Assembly: GCA_001510575.1 (NCBI GenBank)
Contig: LNGK01000004.1
Location: 3,098,667 to 3,162,666, forward strand
Reading direction: 5' to 3'
DNA length: 64,000 nucleotides
Origin: Knoxdaviesia capensis
Taxonomy: Eukaryota > Ascomycota > Sordariomycetes > Microascales > Gondwanamycetaceae
This document shows, one piece after another, positions 14,140-25,133 of the stretch (the stretch's first letter is position 1; every line of letters starts with the position of its first letter). The notes beneath the pieces are model-generated. The model was not told the DNA's origin. It saw nothing but the letters and a program-made list of their open reading frames with translations, and did not search any database. A program made the translations under genes and the position numbers.

Positions 14140-14419
14140 TTATAGATCCCTAATAGGTTAGAGTATATTATAATTACGTATAAACGTATACTAATATACG
14201 TNGATACTACCTAGCGGTAAGTATTTAGGTATATATCTATATATATATAAATACCTTAAAGAGCTAGTAAAAGACCTATAAAAAGTAGATATCTACTACG
14301 CTTTTATAGGAAATATCTTAAGATAGAAAAAATTTAAGCTTCCCTTTATATATATTTCTCTATACGTGCCTTATAATTATAACTTATTTATTAGTCCTTT
14401 GGACTATATATCTAGGAAT
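14140..14419 (-). repeat. 280-bp terminal-inverted-repeat-like sequence, right copy
   Basis: This is the inverted partner of 6,045-6,324. Its outer end (AGGAAT at 14,414-14,419) coincides with the sudden change from AT-rich RIP sequence to normal genomic composition, so it marks a real insertion edge. Sites with CA or TG in the left copy are TA here, so this copy has taken more RIP mutations. It holds the single N of the window at 14,202. Confidence 0.8.
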
Positions 14420-14434
14420 CACAGAGTACGGTAG

Positions 14435-14580
14435 CTGGGCTCTGGTACTGACTTCCGCGCTGGGCTCTGGTGCTGGCTTCCCTGAATGCCTTTAAGAATT
14501 GAAGACTGGGCTCTAGCACTGACTACCGCGCTGGGCTCTGGTGCTGGCTTCCCTCTGAATAACTTATCCAGTCAATGCCT
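14435..14580. repeat. Short nested tandem repeat next to the transposon edge
   Basis: The phrase GGGCTCTGG-T/C-x-CTG recurs four times, starting near 14,437, 14,462, 14,509 and 14,532. The pairs are arranged as a duplicated unit of about 70 bases, each followed by a variant of AATGCCTTTAAGAATT. It starts only about 15 bases outside the 280-bp repeat. Confidence 0.7.
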
Positions 14581-14737
14581 TCAAGAATTAAAGAGTCAAG
14601 GCAGGATACAAAGCAGGGGGAGGTGTATGCTCGGTTCCTGGACCCACATAGAAGTAGCGCTAAAAGCCCTATAAAAAAGATACTTCTCGATATCCTTGTC
14701 GGTGCAAGGGGGGGGCTAAAACTTTGACCTAACCGAT

Positions 14738-14788
14738 AGTACAGTACTGGACAGTACTGTACAGTACAGTACAGTACTATACTATACA
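14738..14788. repeat. CAGTAC-type palindromic repeat
   Basis: GTACAGTAC and AGTACTG units overlap and form a self-complementary cluster that could fold as a hairpin. A similar cluster lies at 60,194-60,219. Confidence 0.7.
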
Positions 14789-15054
14789 CAGCTTAGATGG
14801 AGTACGCCTGTCCATTGGTGCGTCGGGTTAATTGGCTCAGCCGCTGTCGGTGTCTCTTCTCGAAGCTTTGGTCGAAGAGCTGGAACTTTGGGGTTAAGAT
14901 ACGAGGCAAGGAGAAAAAGGAATTTTCATCTGAAGTGATGTCGCTCTGTGTACGGAGCTAGGTAAATTACGACGTAGCCTTCCCAAATGGAGAGTCAATA
15001 CATTGTTCCCTGATCACTCTCTGTATTCCAAGTGGGAGGTAATCCTTAATCACT

Positions 15055-15106
<52 letters not shown>

Positions 15107-18100
15107 ATCACTATATTTACTTCCTACGGTGGTACCTCCGATTGAATTGATTTTCTATCTAAGAGCGAACTTACTGATTCTCTCTCAGGATCGTCACCCT
15201 AAACATAGACCAGGCTCTTGACGCGTCCAAAGTCAGTTTAGGTTTTTTGCAAGGGCTGGTTATCGCGGTTATCACCACTCCGGGGGGGATGGTCTTCCAG
15301 TGTTAGTAGGGGACCAGGTTGGACTGCTGTCCTGGGGAGCAACTGGGCAAGCAGAAGGAAGGGCCCAGTTGTTGTTCCTCTGGATGTGCTTTTGCGGTCC
15401 GGTCCACAGCCCATTTAACTTCAGCGGCGGGGGGTCTTTTCATAGGCCTTCATGTCCTCGTACTGTCTGTATCGTTACAGGTAGAGACAAGGCAAGGCGT
15501 AGGGACTAGGGAACACTGGAATTCTCCACAATAGACTTTCTCTTCTCAATTAAATCGTTCATTTACCTGCGTGGGTAGAGTGTGAGTGAGTGGGCGGACA
15601 ATCAACATATCTCAAATTACATCCCAAGAAGCCCGAACTCGACGTATTCAGGGGGGGCGTGTGTTCGTTCTTCTTACAAGTCCTTCTCGTACACGAGGAT
15701 AGATAGTTTATCCAAGACAGCCCATGAGTACTAATACTGTAGTGAAGAGTGAAAGATGTCTCGATCTCGTCCTCGTGCCACCACAGAAAAAAATACCTAC
15801 ACCAGCGTATCTGACGACACCAGCTAAGAAATTACCCCCCAAAAATGAACGAGACCCACCGTTTATTTCCCACCAGGTCCGCTCTTATGCCGATTGTCCT
15901 CTCTTAGCTCTGCATCTCGGTTCGCAGCCAGTGGTGCCACCCCAGCAGCGATAACGTCCCCCCCCCCGCCGCCCCCCGCCGCCCCCCATGTCAAAAGGTT
16001 CAGACACCTCTTGATACGAAGTTGCAGCTGGAGGAACACTCTCCACAAAATAGTGCATGTTATACAGTAGGTCTAAGGCACCTAAACCTGGTATGCATGT
16101 GCACCTGGCCGAAACAGTGATAGCAGCCGTCAGCCGGTGGGATAACTCTGACATGGGGGGGGGCATGCCTGTGAGCTATTCAAAGAGCAAGTTCTTTGGA
16201 CTTAAACTTTGCCGCCAAATACTGTACATTATGTTCTGTCATGAACCCGGACTCGCCGTTGAAGAACCAATGGGCTTCGTGGACAGACGACTCCGGGCGG
16301 GCAGCCTGCGAGCATTGCCCACAAAACTGGGTGTATACTCATAGAAAAGAGCTATGCTCTGGAAGAAAAGCAAGTTTCGAAAGTTCAGTGACGGCTGCAT
16401 AGTGGTCAGCCGGTCGCTTTTCGCGATGAAAGGGCGCTCGTCAGGCAGGTCTAAGTCACCTCTATGTATTTCAAAGGCCTGTGTGCATGCAAAGACCATA
16501 TAGAAGTCAGCTTGTGGCTCCAGGCTTGTCTCTTGCGTGGGGGGAACCTGTGACCTGTTTATCCAGGCTCAGATGGGCACAAGCAGAGGCGTGGAACTCC
16601 CGGAATGTCCAATCGGGTTTGCTGGCGCCACCCCCGTCGGTGGGTGATGGGCGTCCGAGCCGGCATCGAGTATTTCTAACGGAAGTCGGGCGAACCTGTG
16701 TCGTAGATCTTGGATGAACCCAAATCGATGGATGCACGAATAAGCTCATCGTCAACGCCATGGTCAGAAAGTATACGCTGCTTGTTTTGGGCTTCCCGTC
16801 CCTCGACAACCAACTTGGTGTCAAAGAGGGGGAAAAGAGGAGATGGGGAAATGGGCTGCTTTACGCCTGTGCAGGAAGAAGATAAAATAAAGATAGAAAT
16901 TAGAAATAAACTACAATAAATAGAAAGAAAAGAAAAGAAGATTGGTGTGAATCGCCAAACCTTTGTAACTGCATGGACGGATGATCGCAAGTGCCCGAAC
17001 GAACTGAGTATGTCTGGAGCTGACTCTGGTTCAAAGCAGGTTTTGTTGCCATATTCACGATGCTGATCTGACGCCTCTGCAACTGCATACCGAGGGTTCG
17101 GCCGTGATATTATCACAAGGTGTCCACAAGCAGGAACATGGTGTTACGCAAAATTAGCCGTAAGGAGGATAAGCCGGGATGGGTAGACCAGTCTCCGAGT
17201 CCTCCGTCTTCTTTCCCGAGTCTTTAATCCTCTGACCAACCCCAACCCTAAAGGCACACTGCCCGGACTCCGGGCCGGGATGGGGTCGGACGACATGAAG
17301 ACATTCAGTGCGCCGAAATGAGCCGGAACCAACCTTTGTGCACCAGTTCCGATGTTTCAACGCTGGAGCCAGAAGTGCTACGTATAGGACAGGATAAGCG
17401 TGATGCTACACTGGTTGAGCTTCCCCTGATTTTTAGATTGTGCCTACTTAAGTTCGGGAGCTCGGCTGGACCTTTGAAAGATTTCAGGGGCGTGGTAAAC
17501 CGTCCCGAGGTGGACGGTGTGGGCTTCCTGTGCCACTTTCAGAAGTGCAGTAGCACATCTCATCTCGAGCATTCAAGTGTAAGTTGGGAAGTATAAGAAG
17601 GTCAGTTCTGTACTCATATACCCTAGAACACCTACTTATAGTCCTATAGTATCCGTGACCTATAATAGCACCTGTTCACGGCCCGGCTTGACCAGGCGAC
17701 CGTATTACAACAGGTGGAAATTCTCCGGGGGCTCCTTTGCCGCACCCACCGATGTCAGAGAGCGCCCAGCTGGACGTATCATGGCCAGTGAAGGTTGGTT
17801 CCTCCTCGATGAGCCTCTGAGGTCAGAACTTCGCCGAATCTGACAGCCAAGTTTAGCTCGGGATCACGCTGACGCCTCACGTAAAAGACCCGAAATCCGA
17901 AACTCGAAAATCTCACTGGGGCCTACGGGAGGGACGCACGAACGAACGGACAAAGATCCCACAGACGTTTTATTTTGTTGTTCCGGGGGAGGGAATGACG
18001 CCGCCGCCGCTGGGCTCTCGACGCGGTCTCAGCGTTTCTTGTGCTCCCCTTTACTGTTTAGCGGTATCGCGTGTGCGGTTGCAAGATCTCTCAAGTTCCA

Positions 18101-20798
18101 CTCAAGCAACAGAATAAAATAAAAAACCCCCCTACGATAGCCGTTTCTAGCGGCCGCCCGCGCCACTCTGGGCTCGAGCAGCTTATTCTTGCTACAGGGC
18201 CACGGCCGGGTCTCAGCGTCTGGACGGAAGAAAACACGAAAGTAAGAGACTGGAGAAGGGGGGGGCAACAGGGCCAGGCCAGGCCAGTTCTTTCCACGAC
18301 CTGCTTGTCGTGACGGATGATCTCGAAAGCGTTGGTTGGCTCTCCGCAGCGGATATCCGAGACGGGATGTTTGATATACAACGTGTGCCGGTGATGCACC
18401 GAGTCGGTCTCAAACAGACCATCTGCTATTTTTGGACGTCGCCGACGGAGAGTGGCTGTCCTCCACCGTCGCGGAGATCATCTCCGAACCTCCACTGCTG
18501 GCTAGTATATACGAGACACAACCACAGTCGACGGCCTTCTGGTTCAGACGACACGACTGGGTAAATGCGGGAAATTTGCAGGAGAAGAGGTCGCTCAGAA
18601 GAACCGACGGTTCCCTCGCTCAGCCGACTTTTCGTCTTATTCGACAGCACACCAGAGATGACGAGCGGCGTCTGGAGTCTTGGGTTTTTGGGCCCATCAG
18701 TGCACCGCAATTGGCCAACCCGTCGCCAGCCTAGTGCGGTCCCGTGGTGTCGGGTTCATTTCCTTTTCAATGTGCGAAACCGTGCGCTCTTCCAATTGTC
18801 AGTGTCAGTCCTCAATGCCCGTATCTCCTGATCATTCCGGTGCTGTCTCTCGCTGTTCTCCGGGAGAGCATGCTGGGGGTGGAGAGCGGTGTCCAATTTC
18901 TCGGGCTGGACGAATCGGACGCCTGTTTCCCCGTGCGACCGGCCCTGGAACACACTGAAGAAGACGAACAAGAACGCAGAAGGGGTGGGCGATGAAGTCA
19001 TGGCCCTACAAGGCATTCTTTGGCTGTCTTTCTTCACCAGCCGCCCACAGAACTCGCCAACGAACAACTCTTCGCCGCATCTCCACATGAAACGCACGCG
19101 AAAAAGCCGGACCACGCTGCATCTTGCACCTGATTCGCCCGCCCGCAGACTCTGGAATCTCGCCCGAACGTCCCTGGAAATCAGACTGTGCCACGGCCAG
19201 CCAGCCAATAGCAAGGGCATCTGGCACCCTAACCCTAAGGTCGTGATGGTTGTCGTCACTAGACCCTTTCGGAGCCGCCGTCACTCCGACGTCTGGATCG
19301 AATATTCCTCCGACGGACAAATGCAAGGCCATCCCGACTCTTCGCCGGACTATCTCTGTCAGCTCTAGTCCACCCCCCCTCAATCTCAGTCCCCCTCTCT
19401 GTGTAGGCTAGCTAGTAATCTCGCAGCATTGCGAGAGCGCAGGGTCCGTGGAATGGGATCGAACTCAAAGAAGTCACACCGCCTTTGGAGAGGCTTTTAG
19501 CTTTTCTTCGGCGGGCAATTTCAAGTCCAGTCTGCGCTGTGTACAGAAGTGTGGACGGATACTTTGTTTCCTGTGACAACCAGCCAAGCACAGCTCGCCT
19601 CTCCTTTCCTCACCCGGACGGCTCAATTTGGCTGTGGCCGGGGTGGGCCTGGTCGGTGTTATTCCTCAAGCGGTCATTTTTTCAGCCTTTGGGTATGGGT
19701 GGGTACTCGAGAAGCTGTCACAGCAGGACACAACAGAAGCATCTCTAGTACAGTACAATGCGCCCGCGAAGATAAGGCGAAGCGGAGCCTTGGTGCTCCT
19801 TTTGGGCTGAACTCGTACGAGTCTTTGCAGCAAACTATTGAAGCCCCAACTAGAGTAAAAGAGGTATCAAGATTCGATCTGCAGGTACCGCTGGACCAGC
19901 ACGGTAAAATTACACACGCCCCGAAGTACCTACGCAAACGACCACGGTTGGCCCAACGCGCCAACGCGCGCCTGCCCACACCCACCGGCGGGCGACAGAC
20001 AGCGACAGAAGACTATCTCAACTACCGAACAATGGGTGGTGGTAGTAATGGTATGCCCCAGCTGAAAATAGCTTCATCCGTTGTTGGGTGGTTCCCGGTT
20101 GTCACGGACACGGCCGCCCACCATGAGATGGTTGAAAAGGGTTAAGGTGGTTGCATGAGGGCATCCATCCCGACATTGAACGTGGCGTTCCGTTCCCGCC
20201 GCTCTTCCCGTGTGTCCGTCTCTCTCGTCTCTTCTTCTCCAACTGGGAGAAGTGGCGACGGGTGGTGTGGGTGCCCGTGGCTGACGAGGACAGGGCGAGA
20301 TGAGGGGGAGGGAGTATCTGGGGAATGGACACACACACACACACACGGGCGTTAGCAAGCGAGGTACAAGGGTTAGGGTCCCATTAAAAGTCCTCTTATG
20401 GCGGGCTCTCTGCTTGTCGCTGTGTTAGAGGGCATCCTAACGTTGGCGATGTTGGATATCAGTTAGGGTTAGTTGGCTGTTTGTGCGTAGTAAATAAACG
20501 GATAGCGACAAACAAGCAGAAAGAGGAAGATCACCGCATCTTTCTCTTACAAACCTCAAACGACTATACGTTCTTTTATTTTCTTCCTACTTCTCTCTGC
20601 ACTCCTCCGTTGCCTGGGTTGCTACAAATCATCATGTTTTCTCTGAACTCTTTCTCCCCCTCACAATTCCTCTCTAACTCTCTACATTACACCACTCTCA
20701 TTTCTGATCACACACGGATCATTCTGAGAATGCCAGCATTGACACGCAAAATAATGACTACGGAAAGCATCAGTGTCCGGTACTAGGGACGATACCCC
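14789..20798. other. Intergenic region with no recognisable gene
   Basis: About 6 kb of normal-composition DNA. Only short frames in all six phases are present and none is recognised. It contains a (TC)n microsatellite at about 15,058-15,104, C-rich runs at about 15,958-15,988, a telomere-like CCCTAACCCTAA at 19,227-19,238 and a (CA)n tract near 20,330-20,346. A short coding-looking pair of frames at 18,310-18,734 on the plus strand is discussed under rejected items. Confidence 0.5.
15058..15104. repeat. (TC)n microsatellite
   Basis: About 23 uninterrupted TC dinucleotides. Confidence 0.9.
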
Positions 20799-21377
20799 AT
20801 GACCTGGTGCCCGGACGGTGGTGCACCCAGCCCTATCTTTCCCCAGGCCGAAAAAACCAATCCCAAGTTTGTGCGACTTGTCGAAGAACGAATCGAAGAA
20901 ATCACGAGCGCCACCGAAGCTCCCGCCACTGTTCGGGCAGACAAGCTACGCTTCTAGACCGTGCTGTTGGACTCGGCCCGGGATCCAAACGGCGGGATCG
21001 CCGGCCTTCCGGACACACCCCGCTTCCCGACGCGAGACTGCTCGAGATACAGCACGGGATCCACCGGCTTCTGGCGGGCATGCGGGACGGCCGAGGCCCT
21101 GCGGACGATCTTCTCGGGCGAGCCCCCCCCCGAACACGAGGCGGACCTGGGAGATTTCTCAGAGGATGACCTGGAAGAGGCCGTCTCGGAGGAGTGGGAA
21201 CGTCTCATCGACGCGGCGGAGTCGGCCGGGAGTTCTCGACGCCGTTTCTGCGAGCAGATAGTGTCGGATATCCGCTCGGCAGGCACTTCGCGGCTTGTGT
21301 CTGGATCACACGTCCGAAGACGGTGCCGAGGTGGGCGGGGAGGGGGCTGGTCGACCGGGACAGACTCCCCAAGGTAG
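20799..21377 (+). pseudogene. Possible decayed gene, unknown family, in-frame TAG
   Basis: An ATG at 20,799 opens a coding-looking frame (begins MTWCPDGGAPSPIFPQ, then an amphipathic segment FVRLVEERIEEITSATEAP). A TAG interrupts it at 20,955-20,957, and the same frame then stays open to 21,377 with an acidic stretch (DLGDFSEDDLEEAVSEEWER). Near 21,290 another frame looks more protein-like, so a frameshift is also possible. I do not recognise the family. Alternatives are a spliced gene whose intron removes the stop, or a chance reading. GC-rich composition argues against RIP as the sole cause. Confidence 0.35.
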
Positions 21378-22202
21378 ATGAGGTGTTGGTGGGATGAACT
21401 CAGCCGCCGGGCACTTGGAACGCCGGTCTGACACTCCTCACCACAACCAGCCGGGCTCATGCGCCGGGGTTGCCACCGGGCAGAGCATCACGGTTGACAC
21501 TGCCGCGTTTGGTGGAGCTCAGGCTAAGCCGGCATCAGTTCTCCAGAGCTGCTGGGGATAGGAGGGGAAGTGACTGCTGAAGTGCCACAGCCGGAGCGCA
21601 CGGACCGGCGCTCGACAATGGCGAGCTCAGAGAGACGGCCTGGATGGCGGGGCAGTGGATTTACTTTTCAACGGAGGAGGAGGACCTCGGTGACGACCTG
21701 TCATGTGTATTGTAGTCACTCTTCATGAATAGATTTGATGACACTCTGGGTTTTTGTCTTCCTACTGAGCGCCTTAGTTACTTCCAGCCATACTGAAGGC
21801 CCCGACGTTGATAAGTACCTGCAAGGAGAAAAGCAAAAAGCGTAGAGAATTACATACTACCCTTGCGGTGGGATGCAAGTCCCGTGGTCTTGCACGTTGC
21901 AGGTGTCGGTTGCCGAGTATGTATGTGTTGGCAACCACAAGAGCTACGAGCTTACGAAATGGAATCCCGGAGGAGAGCCTGCAGACCAATTGGCTGTCTT
22001 TTTCTAAATAGATATCTTCTTGTTTTTCTGACCACCGAAGGTCAAGCCCGCGGACAGTTCCCAACAAGAGGCCGTTCTGCCGGCTGGGGTTCGATGACGA
22101 CGAGACAGCCAAAACCGACGGAGAGCCAGAAACAGGACAGACCTGGAATAGACCGTTCGTTCTCGCGTGTATAGGAAAAGCCACTTGATTCTTGTATTAA
22201 AT
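21378..22202. other. Intergenic region, nothing recognised
   Basis: No supported gene, RNA or repeat was seen between the two decayed genes. Short frames on both strands show no recognisable motif. Confidence 0.4.
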
Positions 22203-23590
22203 TCAAGCTAGTTCAGCGTGTAACCCGGCCACCTCCGCAATATCTTCTAGAATCCACTGCATGGGCGCTCCATATGTAGCATCGTATGCGAGATCAGAGC
22301 CAGAGCCATGCGCACCTCTGGTGAGCATGCCCACCGCTCGCCTACGACCGTCCTAAACCGGCGCACCTGAGTCTCCGCCCGCGGAGAAGTTCCCCCGCCC
22401 CCCAAGCGCTGGCCGGGCTGCAATCACACAGCATTCGGTAGAGATGAACTCATTCTCCTGGACCAGCGACTTCATACTCGTCAAGATCCCCGCGGTTATT
22501 CTCGAGCCGGCGCCGACCTTGGCGACTAGGAGCGCCGCTTGGTCGCTGGTGGTTGTGGTGGTTGGGCTTTGTAACTCACATGCGCGGACGATACCGGTGA
22601 TCTTGTTGTAGTGAATAAAAGGTATCTTTCCAAACTCACTGGCCCCTTGAACGAGCATCGTGGAGAGGCTCATGTTTCCCCAGCGGAACGGAGTTTCGCA
22701 TGGCTCAACTCGCAGAGCAGCCGCCAGCCGTAGGAGAGAGGCAAGCCGGATCGATTTCGAAAAGAGCCCAGTCACGGAGCCAAGAGTGCCGTCCACCGGA
22801 AGTTCCAGAGATGGCATATCCTGGAGAGCATACAACATGGCCGATGATGCGATCCTCAGGTCGAAGGGAATTATCATAGTACCGACCGGAGGGCATTCCG
22901 GCAGGCGTAGACCATTTCGCTCAGGTTTCGCCGGCCTTCGTTTTGGCCGGCCTCCACGAATGTTCGAGCCTCGAGAGCCGACTCGAGCTGGTCCTGGGTG
23001 AGCTGGTTGGTCTTCTCAAAAGGACTCGGTCCAGGCTGGATGACGGAGCACCGGGCCTGACTCTCCTCGTGTTTGAAGTCCGGCTGTCCGCTCGTGATCG
23101 GGCCGGGAAACAAGACGTGGCGGCAAGTCAGGCTGAAAAGCCGACTTGTGTCGACCTCTCGTAGATAGAAGCTCCGTGTTCCAGTGGAGGAATTGAGGTG
23201 CCGGTAGAAGCTGCAAAATTGAACCGTTGAAAGCTCTCATTCGACTGGCTGGGAAGTAACAGGCCGGAGCAGGATGATACGACGGACTCCTTGACCTCGC
23301 ATTCCACAGATAGGATCCCGTGGCTTTCGAGAATCGCCCGGCATTTCAGCGGAAGCGTATATGCGGCCTCCCAGGAAGTAGAGTCCGGCTTAACACATCT
23401 AAGGAAGACTCTCGGATGTGCTGTCTCATCCGAATTAACAAGGCCAGCCTTCAAGATATCGATGGAAGTCTAGTCTAGGGCTTGCACGGCATCGAGGAGT
23501 TGTGCTCTCATCACCGATGCCCCGCCGTTCCAGAGGCTTCTGAGAAGCCGATTCGACGGCGCCCCAAGAACCCGATGCGGAGGTAGTCTG
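22203..23590 (-). pseudogene. Fungal trypsin-like serine protease pseudogene
   Basis: Fragments of one protein can be read in order on the minus strand in changing frames. An N-terminal part is MRAQLLDAVQALD (about 23,475-23,515), followed by an in-frame TAG and then SIDILKAGLVNSDE and ILESHGILSVECEVKESVV (to about 23,270). Next come FPGPITSGQPDFKHEESQAR (about 23,050-23,110) and GHVVCSPGYAISGTSGG..LRDWALFEID (about 22,750-22,850). Finally come KVGAGSRITAGILTSMKSLV and the serine-nucleophile motif GGDSGAPV at 22,353-22,380, a TAG in place of the next codon, and a tail ending ..ATYGAPMQWILEDIAEV with TGA at 22,203-22,205. At least two frameshifts and two stops are present, so it is not functional as read. 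The domain is the trypsin-like type common in large fungal paralogue families; the physiological role of the family is unclear to me. The 5' limit is uncertain. Confidence 0.75.
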
Positions 23591-24794
23591 CAGGAGGAAT
23601 AGAGCTAGAGTTCCGACGATGTCCGGGCAACCAACTTGGGCGTGCTAGGCAGCCCATGATAATAGTAGTTTCACTCGTCTTCAGATGGTGGCAGGAACGG
23701 TGTGGAAGAGGACGGCATATTTTGGTCTAAGAGTCCGAGGTCCGGCATGCTCCCGGCCTTTCTATGGCCTATGACTGAGTGGTTGGATAAAAAAGACGTG
23801 GATGTCGGTATACAGATGGTTCTGCTATCATACAGCGAGGATAGTTAGTATGCTATTGCTGATAATAGAGTCACCGGGCAGTTAGTATGCGTGCCCTTGG
23901 CTCCCCCGCCACATTCAGAGCATCCGGGACCGGCAGAATGTGGAGCTCGGTATCTATGGTGAAGAGGAAGGTGGTTAACGAGTCAGTCAGTGTGGTGTAT
24001 AACTTCTGGCTATATATATGATTCCAAGGTAAGGATAGCTAGAAAAGAAGAAGGAAGAAGAAGGAAGAGGGGAGAGAAGATAAGGAAGAGAAAATGATCA
24101 AGGACGTGAAGTCAGGAAATGACTAAGTAAGTAACTTGGGAATATGTGAATAAGGAAATGATTCAAAAATCCAGGATTCAAAGTGTTAGAACAAACTTTT
24201 CCAAAGGTCACTGTTATGAATCATTTGTTTCACTTAGGAATCTCCATGATGTGGTTAAGTAAGGAAAAACGAGAGGAGGAACTTTGATGTCACGAAGTAT
24301 GGTAGGCCTTGTCCTTTTTTTCTTCCGTTTTCTTCTGTCAAGGAGGTGCACGTATAGACGTCAAAACGGTAGTCAGTCGGGAGCCCGGATTTGGAGCCGC
24401 CGGCTTCAACCGGCTTCGGGGGTTTCGTGATTGCACTCGAGGAAGGCTCACTTTGCGGATCGCACCTGCCTCCGGAGGTCACGGCACGGTCCACGACGGC
24501 TTTTGAACGGGTAACGGCCCGTGACTTTTTACAGCAAGGAATACCCAAGCAGCACCGGAGAGAGAGAGGGGCGGACAGACATAAAAGAATCTCAACCAAG
24601 GTTAAACCCTAAGCCGAAGATACTATCTACACCCGATGCTCACCCAGGTTCGTGCGACGGCATGCTTTAGTCGGCTGGATCGAGGGCGAGCGATTGCCGT
24701 AAAGTCCGCAGAATCTTGGACAGATTCCATTTGATAATTCGACCCGTGCATTGCATCGTAGCTCGGCCCCCCTCTTATGCATGCACAGTCGGAG

Positions 24795-24798
<4 letters not shown>

Positions 24799-24844
<46 letters not shown>
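24799..24844. repeat. (GA)n microsatellite
   Basis: About 23 uninterrupted GA dinucleotides in an intergenic region. Confidence 0.9.
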
Positions 24845-24845
<1 letters not shown>

Positions 24846-25098
24846 GTGTTACTGCAGGCCCGCCCCACGGCCCCAACAAACGAAAAAAAAAAACAAAACC
24901 CCTCCACTGACTGTTGTCTCTCTTACTTACATCCTAGCTGTTGCATATGCAACCCCTCAAGTTCCATCCGGCGGCATCGACAGAACCTCAACAACCACCG
25001 CCCCCAGGGAGCAACTTCCACCCAAACGGTCGAATCACGATATTTTATTTTCATTTCATTTCAACTTTTTATTTTTATTTTTATTTTTTATTTTTCTT

Positions 25099-25100
<2 letters not shown>

Positions 25101-25131
<31 letters not shown>
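25101..25131. repeat. (GT)n microsatellite
   Basis: About 15 GT dinucleotides following a T-rich stretch. Confidence 0.9.

Positions 25132-25133
<2 letters not shown>

Noticed and set aside
18310..18734. Two overlapping-phase frames (MTDDLESVGWLSAADI.. then EWLSSTVAEIISEPPLLASI..) that look like one protein with a frameshift
   Set aside because: The segments look protein-like but I could not name a family, and the join near 18,430 is arbitrary. Kept only as a note.
18756..19368. Overlapping frames of about 160 codons on both strands
   Set aside because: Neither strand shows a motif, and the composition does not favour either one; treated as chance frames in GC-rich DNA.
19549..20145. 198-codon plus-strand frame
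   Set aside because: It starts from GTG, not ATG, and shows no domain or repeat; no intron signals extend it to a convincing gene.
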